64,000 nt of DNA from Sycon ciliatum (taxonomy: Eukaryota; Porifera; Calcarea; Leucosolenida; Sycettidae). The stretch spans positions 15,672,847 to 15,736,846 of the forward strand of contig NC_088649.1 in the NCBI RefSeq assembly GCF_964019385.1. Reading direction: 5' to 3'. The position numbers were made by a program, and so were the translations under genes. This document shows, in pieces, positions 11,901-19,500 of the stretch. Below the pieces are notes generated by a model. It had not been told where the DNA came from. It did not search any database and saw only the letters and a list, made by a program, of their open reading frames with translations. The stretch's first letter is position 1. Every line of letters starts with the position of its first letter.

Positions 11901-13902
11901 CTACCAATTCCGGCCGGCCGAAACGACGCTCCAGTGTCCGGATCGCCTCGTCTACATTGTCTGGCACGGCCAGGAGCAGCTGTACTGCCTCCTGGGCTGG
12001 TCCCTTCAGGCAGGTCTGCAGGCGCTGGACGTTCTCTGCGTTTGAGTATGCGCATTGCTCCGTGCTGCTTCGGTACAGCGCGAGGAACGCGGCCCATTCC
12101 TCCGGCTTGCCAGAGAAGATTGGCAGCTTGCTGCTGGTGGATGACTGGCGTGCAGCCAGCTGTCTGATGCCAGCGTTACTATTCTCGACCTGGGAGGTCT
12201 GCCCTTGACGTAGGGCCTGGGTGATTGCACCTACAAACTCACTGGCCAGGTCTGCCATCTGACGGGCAGGATTGCTGTTAACTGTGCTGCCAGTAATAGT
12301 ACCGGTAGTAGAGGTACAACCACTCATGTACGCGTCTTCGACCTCACTCGCATTACTTGCTGCGCCCTTACCACCGGTACACGTCTCCGTAGCTCTGGCA
12401 CTAGAGTATCCACGTGGCCCTGACTCTGAGTCGGAGTCTGAGACTGTCATGTAGCCGCGTGCACGTGCACTCGTGTCGCGACGGTGCTTTCGTGGTGCGG
12501 GTACTGGCATGGATGCGTGTGGGTGACTGGGTGACGTAGTGCTCGGGATACCGCTATGCCTTGTGCTTGCGGTCGACTCGCAGCGCTCACGTCTCTCCTC
12601 GTGGACCTGGGCAGGCTGTGGTTGCACTACCGGTAAGCCTTGTACTGTTTTAACAGGCTCAGTGACACTACCAGACTTCGGCGCTCGTCGTTGTCTGGCA
12701 CGGCTTTCTCGTAGGGCATACTCCGCTGCGAATAGCCGCTGCCTCAGCTCTGTCATCGATCGGGCCAGCTCATCGTTGCGTTCTCGTTCTGCCGCAAGAT
12801 CCCTGGCTTGCTTGTCGCACGCTAGCTCGACCATTGCCCTACTCGCCTCAGCTTCCTCTAGGTTCGTCTGCAGTGCGTAAGCGTCTCGCTGGCGCCGCTT
12901 CTCGACGATCGCGGATTCATCGATCATCGTCTGAAGCTGTAGTAGTTGCTGCTGATACGCAACTTCCTTGGCCCGGAACTCACGTTCTACACTGCGTAGA
13001 CTACTGCCAGTACTGGATCTCGGCAGTTGCTGACGCTCTACGAATGTCCTATCCCAGGGCTCGGGCCCTATTCCCCGCTGAATGGACTCGCTTAGATAGT
13101 CAGCGTAAGTGGCATCGGCTACAACAGCAGTGGTGTGTTCAATCGTTCTTTGAAGTACCTGTGTCTGTGCCTGTGCCTGCGGTTCTGGTTGATGAAACGG
13201 AGGTTCATTCAGGTGTTCATGAATCGGATCTTGGACTACGCATGGCGGTGCCTGGTAGTGGTAGCTGTGTGCCGGAGTGAATGCACGGACATGCTGGACA
13301 TCTGAGTCCCTCTCTACATGTGCGCCTATCACTACGTCTACCGGTGGTGGTGTGCTAGCCTGACAGGCGGCTGCATGGTGTAGACTTACTGCTGATTCTG
13401 ACGTTACGTGCGTAGATCTATGGGAAGCCTCTCCTTCTGATGGCTGAGATTCTACACCGACTACCGTGTGTGTCTCTGTTGGTGTTGGAACAGCAACTGA
13501 ACTAGGTGCAACTACATCATCGTCAAAGTCGATAAGCGACGTATCTTGGGCTGCAACCGCCTCATGCAACTCACCCGCTTCCTGGAAGACTTCTTCTCGC
13601 ATCGCAGGAGAGCTGGAGGTCTCAACGGACCTTTCCCTCAACGTCCCTTCGGCTTCCGACATCGCCTGCTCCGTCAACCGGGCGATTTCCAGCCGCTTTT
13701 CCGCCACAGCCTGTTCCGCTTGTAACACGGCTATCCTGGCGCTGAGCCTGTCAGCTGAATTCGCGGTGACGGCTTGGCTCCTACTTTCGGTCATCCTGTC
13801 ATCTCCACCACTAGCACCAGCGTAGGACTGGGTGTCTGTGTACCCGAATTTTGGCGCTGCGACGCCTTTCGTCGTGCGCTGACTCCGCCTGAGCTTCTCC
13901 AT
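8956..13902 (-). CDS. BEL/Pao gag-protease-RT-RNase H polyprotein
   Basis: The 1648-codon frame starts 31 bp inside the 5' LTR edge at an ATG (MEKLRRSQRTTKG). Order: a charged, Glu/Arg-rich coiled-coil-prone gag (about residues 50-430), a capsid-like segment (about 540-760, with KLPIFSGKPEEW), Cys/His knuckles near 800-880 (CRKCMEEHAMAQC, CVNCLQDGHFARNC, CRKCKGKH), an aspartic protease (MLDSGSTCSF), reverse transcriptase (catalytic YVDDLL near 1330) and RNase H (FVDASDAA, YWSDS). The protein packages element RNA, processes itself and copies the RNA to DNA. The frame stops at TAG 8956-8958 exactly between RNase H and the integrase linker, where related elements read through. It is either a nonsense mutation or, less likely, a recoding site. 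Confidence 0.93.
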   Translation of the reverse strand: MEKLRRSQRTTKGVAAPKFGYTDTQSYAGASGGDDRMTESRSQAVTANSADRLSARIAVLQAEQAVAEKRLEIARLTEQAMSEAEGTLRERSVETSSSPAMREEVFQEAGELHEAVAAQDTSLIDFDDDVVAPSSVAVPTPTETHTVVGVESQPSEGEASHRSTHVTSESAVSLHHAAACQASTPPPVDVVIGAHVERDSDVQHVRAFTPAHSYHYQAPPCVVQDPIHEHLNEPPFHQPEPQAQAQTQVLQRTIEHTTAVVADATYADYLSESIQRGIGPEPWDRTFVERQQLPRSSTGSSLRSVEREFRAKEVAYQQQLLQLQTMIDESAIVEKRRQRDAYALQTNLEEAEASRAMVELACDKQARDLAAERERNDELARSMTELRQRLFAAEYALRESRARQRRAPKSGSVTEPVKTVQGLPVVQPQPAQVHEERRERCESTASTRHSGIPSTTSPSHPHASMPVPAPRKHRRDTSARARGYMTVSDSDSESGPRGYSSARATETCTGGKGAASNASEVEDAYMSGCTSTTGTITGSTVNSNPARQMADLASEFVGAITQALRQGQTSQVENSNAGIRQLAARQSSTSSKLPIFSGKPEEWAAFLALYRSSTEQCAYSNAENVQRLQTCLKGPAQEAVQLLLAVPDNVDEAIRTLERRFGRPELVVKQLIEQAKALKPARAEDTDALHSLATSVRNIVLTMKLLKSHGHRNNPALRDELVAKLSLPHRMQWGEYVKAKGLSTDELDLGVLSEWLAERAEAASLVTPTSTKTAAVQPTPPPRRSTTLAAVTAGTTRDATSDSPRKKKSCRKCMEEHAMAQCKEFQQLPVQKRSELVRLLGLCVNCLQDGHFARNCTSSHCRKCKGKHNTLLHRDDSDRPSSGSQQNAARTNTANMASAASALHAETPANLPALMTTVGTVRCGDVELQATIMLDSGSTCSFITTNMAEKLNVPPGETTSVRTTVLGGSCLQHESRIAPIEICHKDSTATTPVQAVILPQITADMQRVDWDAQKASWPHLRGMNPDTPANPTVDILLGLDVPQLHALLAERRGPGHGPIARKTPLGWICFGLLEGSGTSAEPTVHHATHAATAEPTEPTLELNAMVRSMFNLDTIRSTATGETMSRAEREAEKVTDDTMSLNNNRVTIGIPWVAEDRKPHVTSNRPMAQQRLASLQRSLYKRPELAAAYAAVIQQYLTKGYIREVPETEVHNDADDQWFLPHFPVIKEDRTTTKVRIVFDAAAKKNDVSINEEMHAGPALQNNIVSCLLKFCKEPVALMANISEMFLQVELAERDRRYHRFLWEVDGRAKVFEFQRVCFGCKASPYLAGKAVQAVAATYAAEGSPTHTIIMDNLYVDDLLASAPTPEAAVGLRTDVQETLAKGGFHLRKWMSNSAEVMKSVPEADRAPNTLISVADHQHPTLPCVKTLGVAWDAESDHFTFKYQVPVITQYTKRTVLSKMASLFDPRGQVSPYTIRAKVMFQDACLRGLEWDEEFAEPEAKGWRKFFEELPKLEAVRATRSFKDPNRDPADAELSLHVFVDASDAAVATAVYVRASYPDGMARSTLAMAKAKPAPLHRQSIPMLELRAAVLGAEVAEQVAQALGISSSDITYWSDSLNVLYWLRSHSRRFKVEVGNRVSKIQALSDPR

Positions 13903-13912
13903 CGTGGACGTG

Positions 13913-13930
13913 ATCCGGCTCGAAGGACCA
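13913..13930 (-). promoter_or_regulatory. Primer binding site, tRNA-Tyr type
   Basis: On the minus strand, 3 nt inside the 5' LTR, the sequence TGGTCCTTCGAGCCGGAT is complementary to the 3' end of animal tRNA-Tyr, whose acceptor stem pairs CCTTCGA with TCGAAGG. The tRNA would prime minus-strand cDNA synthesis. Confidence 0.85.
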
Positions 13931-13933
13931 CTA

Positions 13934-14424
13934 TGTTCCGTATTCCCCGGAACCAGGTTGCATCAGTACCGTAACTGTAATACCGACTGCGGATACTTTC
14001 CGAACCCACGTTCAACAATGGAGACAAACTTTACTGGTTCGAGTTCTCACTCTCAAAACACCAACTCCATCTTGGATTATCTTGGATGCACTCTAACCAT
14101 GCCCTAGCAAAATCTATCAAGAACCTAGCTAGAACTGACTGTAGAACAAAGAATACACAGCTACATGTATAAGCAAGCGTCGATGTGTATAGGGAGTACA
14201 AGCAACACTGTCAATGGTGAATGCGTGACGTAGTCTAATGAGTACGTGTTGGCGGTCAGACACTTGACCTTATCGTATTATGGTATGAGTCATGCACATG
14301 TATGGAGCTTGAGGCAGTCATGCATGGCTACAGGTGTAGTGCTCGATGAATGCACGCAAAGTGCAGTCCTGTAATGTGACCTGTTGAAACCTGAACGGTA
14401 CCAGGCGTCACTACGACTCCGACA
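13934..14424 (-). repeat. BEL/Pao 5' LTR
   Basis: 491-bp copy of 6332-6824. Relative to it I count two substitutions and one 2-bp deletion. On the element's strand this LTR should hold the promoter; I could not define a core promoter by eye. Confidence 0.95.
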
Positions 14425-14429
14425 CAAGT

Positions 14430-14649
14430 TATGCGATCGAGTCCACCAACTAATCCGTTGGTTAGCACTATTGTGCAGTGTTGGGCTTCTATTCAAATTA
14501 GGCTTCTATTTAATATGATTATTTCTTCGTATGTCAACACTAAAACCAGGCTGACGTGTCGATCATAATAATTATTGTCTTCAAAATCACTGTCATATTC
14601 AATTCAAACAAGGCTTATGAGGCAGGGTTTTACACACAACACAATTTCC
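14430..14649. other. Spacer
   Basis: No feature recognised. Confidence 0.3.
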
Positions 14650-15201
14650 CGGTTCACAATATTCTTCAGGTTTGCGACGTCCTCATGCACAAGTAGTACT
14701 ATGCAGGTGCACTGCACGTGCAACCCAGGGTCGAAACTGTACTCCATTTGTGTATGTCGCGTGTCACGTGTCACATGTCGCAAAAGTTGAACTTTCTTCA
14801 ACTTCTGCGACAGGTGCATTGCGACAGCTTGCAACAGCTCGCGACAGACAGTTTCTTGTTGCAACTGTCGTAAATCGCGTGTCGCGTCATGCGACCCGAC
14901 TTGCGACACATGCGACGAGCTGCGACAGCGACACACGGTTCACAATATTCTTCATGTTTGCGACATCCTCATGCACAAGTAGTACTATGCACGTGCACTG
15001 CAACGTACACTGCACGTGCACCCAGGGTCGACACTGTACTCCATTTGTGTATGTCGCGTGTCGCATGTCGCGAAAGTTGAACTTTCTTCAACTTCTGCGA
15101 CAGGTGCATTGCGACAGCTTGCGACAGCTCGCGACAGGCAGTTTCTTGTCGCAACTGTCGCAAATCGCGTGTCGCGTCGCAGAAAGTTGTATTGTGAATC
15201 G
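14650..15201. mobile_element. Non-autonomous TIR element with internal 286-bp tandem duplication
   Basis: The left end reads CGGTTCACAATATTCTT and the right end is its approximate complement (AGTTGTATTGTGAATCGG). The left half is tandemly duplicated with a 286-bp period (unit starts at about 14651 and 14937). Each unit is dense in GCGACA/TGTCGC words and contains the short palindrome AAGTTGAACTTTCTTCAACT. The TIR style (internal words like TTCACAATACAACTTTC) recalls PIF/Harbinger MITEs, but no clean TSD is visible, so the superfamily is uncertain. Confidence 0.6.
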
Positions 15202-15274
15202 GCCTTTAGTCTTCCAGTAAGCCTCTCTTTCGCGGCCTGCCGAGCATAATATACCTCCCCTTGCAGCTTGGCGC

Positions 15275-15640
15275 ACGGACTGTACCCAAATGAGCAAGAC
15301 GTTGTTGCATCGCTGACTTCTTCTGTGAATTGCATTTCGCGGGTTCGCCTCGCACGCATCCGTCACAGATCGCGTCGCATCGCGTGTCACATCGCAAAAA
15401 AAGCTTCTGTGAATCCCGCTCTTTTGAGATGCGACACGTGGTGCGACAGCCGCGAAACCGGGAAATCCCCGAATCGCAACCATCGCGGACCCCACTCAAC
15501 TGCCGCAACAGAGCCATCGCGGAAGTTGAGCTTGGCTCAACTTTTGCGATGCGACAAGCGATTTGGCGTACGATGTTGGCCTTTTCTACTGCAAAGTTGT
15601 ACTAAGGTTCAAGAGTTGCCTATCAATTTATAGAAGTTGT
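15275..15640. repeat. Partial copies of the adjacent foldback family
   Basis: About 15288-15365 (GTACCCAAATGAGCAAGACG onward) is a direct diverged copy of 15668-15745. The rest, to about 15560, is again rich in GCGACA/CGCGTC words and resembles the element at 14650-15201. Confidence 0.5.
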
Positions 15641-15871
15641 ACCGCCCGCGCGAATACCGTTGTGGCGTACCCAAATCAGCAAGACTTTGTTGCATCGCTG
15701 ACTTCTTCTGTGAATGGTATTTCGTGAGTTCGCATCGCACGCGACTCGCGATGCGATCTGCGATGGACGCGTGCAATGCGAACTCGCGAAATGCCTTTGG
15801 TTCATCCCAAGAAGTCAGTGATGCGACAACATCTTGCTGATTTGGCTACGTCACCATGATATTCGCGCGGT
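15641..15871. mobile_element. Foldback element with TIRs of about 100 bp
   Basis: The arms begin ACCGCCCGCGCGAATAC and end in the complementary ATTCGCGCGGT. Within the arms ACCCAAATCAGCAAGAC, TTGTTGCATCGCTGACTTCTT and TTCGTGAGTTCGCA all pair with sequence in 15770-15870. The spacer is about 20-30 bp. The TIR length and absence of coding capacity point to a MITE/foldback element. Confidence 0.75.
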
Positions 15872-16261
15872 TTGATACAATTTGTCCAAATTTATATGAC
15901 AACATAAACAGTATCGGTTGTACCCAAATTTTCGGTGCGTTTTATTATCGGTAAAAATTGCCTGTACCGAAGTTACCGAAAATGAAACACCACCGAAAAC
16001 TTCTGCTTTTACAGTATCCAGGTCGTTTTTAGCGAGCAGCGGAGTAATAAAGAAAGCACTCTCTCAGTCTCTGACAGAAACTAACTGAGGCTGTGAGGGG
16101 ATGCAAATCTCAGCATGATCATGGCAGATATTCGGATTGCTTCACAGCCATTTTACCTCCCTCCGTATATTGTTTTCACAGCTACATGTATTTCAGTTCA
16201 TTTTCTCCCTGTTGACGTTGCAACGTTGCACTTGTATTTAGTTTGCCCGTACAAGAGGCTA
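15872..16261. other. Spacer with A/T-rich repeat debris
   Basis: Around 15915-16015 there are several CGGT.A/ACCGA words (TATCGGTTGTACCC, TACCGAAGTTACCG) and a terminal TTTACAGTA, suggestive of an old TA-target MITE, but no clear pair of ends. Confidence 0.35.
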
Positions 16262-16608
16262 TTAGACACCCTTAGCAAACAATGGTAACGCTATTTTTTA
16301 CGGTACTCGTATACCTTGATCACCCAAATAGCGTTGAAGCTGCAGCGTATAAACGTTATGGGGGCTGATTTATCGTTGCGACCAACGGTACGTGTTTTGG
16401 CCAAATATTGCATAGTCCGTACGCATTTCACCTTGTATCGCGTATATGGTGACAAAAATGGTTGTACCGCGCGAAATCAAAGCTATTCTCGTGGCAACAG
16501 CATACTGAAAATAGCGTGCATCTTGCTAAAGATCGAACCCAAATCACGGTGTTTTCCCCCTTACGATAATACCGTTGAAACATAACGTTTTTTGCTAAGG
16601 GTGTCTAA
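16262..16608. mobile_element. TA-flanked MITE
   Basis: 347 bp with TIR TTAGACACCCTTAGCAAA at the left and its complement TTTGCTAAGGGTGTCTAA at the right. TA flanks it on both sides (16260-16261 and 16609-16610). A secondary inverted pair (AACGCTATTTTTTACGGT / CGATAATACCGTTG region) lies inside. No transposase; consistent with an IS630-Tc1-mariner-type non-autonomous element. Confidence 0.8.
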
Positions 16609-17147
16609 TATACCGTAAAATCCCGCCAGAGCGCCCCATCTCTCCCATCCACGCCCCTCCCTGACTTCTTGTCAGGGACGTGATTGATTGTATCCTCGTA
16701 TGACCAGATGACTCTGTGATGCCGTACTGTACTGCAGACGCATGCTCGAGCCCATTGGAAATGTACGTAACAGTGCCCACCAAGGAGTAGTACAATACCA
16801 GTTTCTTTTTCAGGGGATGGCCCACGCCTGGTAAGAATTTCAATCTGAGAAGAAAGAAAAAGGCCCAACTCTGCCGGTTATTTGGACTCACGGGGGTCGC
16901 CATGGCAAATAATAAAAATAAAACTGCACACATTTGGGCTCTCCGCCTTCTCCGTGAAATTATAATACCGTAAAAAGAAAACTAGAGGGGAAAAAAGAAA
17001 CAACAATGAGGAATAGGAACTGGTTTAGGAACCACTTGCAGTCAGTTATACGGGGCAGGAATTGTGCCCTGATGACCCTGGAAAAGCACTGTCACCACTT
17101 TGCTGGCATGGTCTGAGTGGAATACGTACTACTCGAATACCACTCAC
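16609..17147. other. Non-coding spacer
   Basis: No recognised exon. The words TACCGTAAAA occur near 16612 and again near 16966 in the same orientation. Confidence 0.4.
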
Positions 17148-17246
17148 CTAGGCAAGTGTAGTTGAACAGATAACCGGTACACGAAGAGCATTTGTCCAGT
17201 GAGGAAATGATGCCACAGTCTTGCCGGCAAATGGCCTCAGTCAAAT
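17148..17246 (-). CDS. Cysteine-rich extracellular-type exon
   Basis: A 99-nt open exon on the minus strand, preceded by TTGTCTTCTTTCACATAG (good pyrimidine tract and AG) and followed by the donor G|GTGAGT. Both borders are phase 1. It encodes 33 codons with five cysteines in the pattern ICRQDC, then DKC, SSC and a last Cys in FNYTCLG. The GY after the fourth Cys and the spacing recall an EGF-like or related small disulfide module, but it is not a textbook EGF. The 1-1 phase symmetry matches the EGF exon at 1147-1269, 16 kb downstream on the same strand, so both may belong to one secreted or membrane-anchored protein. That linkage is inferred. Confidence 0.65.
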
Positions 17247-17475
17247 CTATGTGAAAGAAGACAAAACCATCAGTTGTTATCTCGTTTGGATGAAGCTCAA
17301 TTCTCTGTTCTTTCTCGTGCTAGTAATGTAAGGCAGTTGAATGTTCTAGAAGCTGCCCAAATATGTTTATATAAGCCTGATCTTTTAAACAGAAGAAGCC
17401 AGTTGTTGATCTGAAGTTGTTTTCGTAGGTCTGCAGATCACTCATCAACATCATATCACTTGGAATAACTGATAG

Positions 17476-17775
17476 TTTTGGAATTTCGGAACCCCGACAC
17501 AACACACTTTCTAGTTCTTCAAAAACAGTTCCAAGTTTTGAAATTCATTATATCTAACCGGTTTCTGCTCTGTAGAGCTTCATCAGAGATATGAATGTGA
17601 ATACAATTGGAACTGTGGTTTTGTACCAGTAACAAAGCAAAAATGAAACTATGCAATGCAGTTGATACAATGTAAACTTTGTACAAGTGCAGCTGAGTCA
17701 TAATGAATTTCAAAACTTAGAACTGTTTTTGAAGAACTAGAAAGTGTGTTGTGTCGGGGTTCCGAAATTCCAAAA
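17476..17775. repeat. Inverted repeat with 75-bp arms
   Basis: Arms 17476-17550 and 17700-17775 are nearly perfect complements (at least one mismatch seen, CCAAG against CTAAG). The left arm begins TTTTGGAATTTCGGAACCCC. The spacer starts with a hammerhead motif on the minus strand. This looks like two opposed copies of a retroelement terminal repeat, one truncated. Confidence 0.85.
17549..17591 (-). ncRNA. Hammerhead ribozyme, type I, Penelope-style
   Basis: Read on the minus strand: stem I ATATCT pairs with AGATAT (6 bp). The core CTGATGA is at 17585-17579. Stem II GCTCT/AGAGC closes a tiny loop and is flanked by an A-A mismatch. GAAA is at 17564-17561, stem III is the self-complementary ACCGGT, and the base after it (T at 17555) is the expected cleavage position. 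All core bases of a hammerhead are present. Such minimal type I hammerheads with short stem III are known from Penelope-like element terminal repeats, where they self-cleave the transcript. Confidence 0.8.
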
Positions 17776-18640
17776 ATATGTTTTACATGTTCATGATGTA
17801 TATCAGGTTGCAACCATATTAAGCTAGGAACAAAAGGGGGGAGGTTTTGTCTGACTAAGACTTTACGGTCTTTCAAAAACAACATTGGTTTGCTGGTTGT
17901 GTTTTTATTTGAATTCGCAAAACCTTACGGACTGACATGTCCGATGACAAGGAAGCGAATGAGGTCCAAGGAACCCAGACATGGGAAAACGTGGAAAGAG
18001 AAACAGATGAAAAGAAAATATGCAAAAAAAAGAAATAAAGGAGAAAAAAGGAAAGGTAAATCGTGTTCACGGCTCTTAGCAAAGGAAAAAGGAAATGAGA
18101 AAGGAGAAAACGAGAAGATAAATCGTGGTCACGGCCAAAGCCCAAGTAGCGGCAGGACACAATATACACGTACCTGGGCTTACGTACCACAACAACAAGA
18201 ACAAGCATGCATGAAGCATGGGCCGTGCCGCCCAGAAGCGGGAGACACCGACAGGAAGAGAGAAGAGAATTTTGTTGTCATCATTGCCACACCCGCACGA
18301 CCACGCCTCCTCCACACAGTCACTTTTGCTGTCACATCCACTCATAGTCTAGTTAGTCCACGTCCACTGATGTTGACGGAGGTAGCTCTCTTGCTACGGT
18401 GCTGCTGTGTGATAGTTGCATGGATCCAGCTAATGCCTCAGCTTAAGTCCGGGAATTCAGAATAGGAAAACGGCTGTACCACCCCGCTCTTTTATTTTTT
18501 AATTTTTTCGCCTATAATTCATTATCTTTAGCCCTTAATTTCAATTATAATTGTTTTCTTATCCTTCGCTTTCTTGTTATTGCCCGTTAGAATTTGAGAA
18601 GTAAATTAAACAACAACAAAAACAAAAACAACAACAACAA
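17776..18640. other. Non-coding; LINE 3' end with short A/C-rich tail
   Basis: 17900-18130 is A/G-rich and stays open in one frame by composition only. From about 18460 the sequence becomes T-rich and ends at 18608-18642 in an imperfect AAC-rich tract, resembling the 3' end of a LINE like that at 23640-23921. Confidence 0.4.
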
Positions 18641-18642
18641 CA

Positions 18643-19500
18643 TCAAAAGCTCGCCAGGAGTAAGAAGCAAGTTTTGAAGCTCTGAGTGTCGTGACCACGT
18701 CCCCACCCTAGAAGCATAATATGCACTGCTATTCTAACTAGTATTACCTATCTAGCATGGATGACTCCCCAGTGCCAGGCAGCCCAAAGCCTGAGCCCCC
18801 AGAGCCACTGTGGAGGTCGATGTCGCCGGCCGAATTGAAGGCCAATACCGTAATATTTGAGATAGTAGAAATTGCGGACACCCTCATCGACCAGGGTTAT
18901 GCTGACGTCGCCTCCGTCCAAATTACCGGATCAGCCTGTAAGGTAACGTTCTGCAGCCAATCTACAACTAAGTCCATTGCAGAACACGGTTTCTTTCTTG
19001 GCGAAACACATATCTCTGTCCGCCATTCTCTCTCCTTGCAAGTGCATATCTTTGACGTCCCGATTTGGATCTCCGATTTGGATCTCACAAAATACGGTAC
19101 GGTGCAAGGCACCATTCGCCACGGCCTTACCCGCACAAAGTCGGGCGCATTTGTCGGAACAGGCGTACGCTTCGCAACTGTTCGCCTGAACAACGGCTGC
19201 AGGCAGGTGCCATCATTCGTGCGGACAGCCGAAGGCAATACCTTCCGTGTGAAGCATGAGGGCCAGGCGCCAACTTGCCGCCTCTGCAACTCAGAAAATC
19301 ACCTTGCCGGCTCCTGCCCTAAATCGAACAAGCTACAACACACACGGACCCGCACTTCAACCAACACGCGGCAGAACCAAAACAAAGACCCAGCACCAGA
19401 TCCAACACTGGCGACAGCCCTGCCAGGCCAGGCCAGCTTACTGTACGCACAGGCAGCGACCCCGGCCCCTGCCAGCATAGTCCTAGGGCCCATTTGAAAT
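18643..19500 (+). mobile_element. LINE copy A, 5' part only
   Basis: Starts immediately after an AAC-rich tract with AGGAGTAAGAAGCAAGTTTT, a start also seen at 23936 after another (AAC)n tract. Contains ORF1 (18757-19497) and breaks off where copy B resumes at about 21715, with roughly 100 bp of overlapping homology. The two are therefore separate copies and not one split element. Confidence 0.7.
18757..19497 (+). CDS. LINE ORF1, zinc-knuckle nucleic-acid-binding protein
   Basis: 247-codon frame from ATG (MDDSPVPGSPKPEPPEPLW) to TGA. The middle (residues 25-165) resembles the RNA-binding part of gag-like LINE ORF1 proteins (IVEIADTLIDQGYADVASVQ, then GTIRHGLTRTKSGAFVGTG). One CCHC knuckle, CRLCNSENHLAGSC, sits near residues 174-187, followed by a Thr/Gln/Pro/Ala-rich tail. 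In the family the protein coats LINE RNA to form the transposition particle. The C-terminal tail is shorter than in copy B's ORF1 fragment (21825-22244), so this copy is 3'-truncated. No other gene overlaps it. Confidence 0.75.
   Translation: MDDSPVPGSPKPEPPEPLWRSMSPAELKANTVIFEIVEIADTLIDQGYADVASVQITGSACKVTFCSQSTTKSIAEHGFFLGETHISVRHSLSLQVHIFDVPIWISDLDLTKYGTVQGTIRHGLTRTKSGAFVGTGVRFATVRLNNGCRQVPSFVRTAEGNTFRVKHEGQAPTCRLCNSENHLAGSCPKSNKLQHTRTRTSTNTRQNQNKDPAPDPTLATALPGQASLLYAQAATPAPASIVLGPI

Larger units (their letters stand above)
6327..14429 (-). mobile_element. Complete BEL/Pao LTR retrotransposon with 5-bp TSD
   Basis: The element runs from LTR 6332-6824 to LTR 13934-14424 and is bracketed by CAAGT on both sides (6327-6331 and 14425-14429). 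Its LTRs begin TG and end CA and differ by two substitutions and one 2-bp indel over about 490 bp, so insertion was recent. Reading leftward it has a primer site, a gag-protease-RT-RNase H frame, an integrase region and a short purine-rich tract. The order and protein motifs match BEL/Pao. The coding frame is continuous apart from one TAG at 8956-8958. Confidence 0.95.

Noticed and set aside
17890..18465. Lys/Arg-rich frame of 191 codons
   Set aside because: A/G-rich composition keeps it open; no domain, no splice context, and LINE 3'-end features follow.
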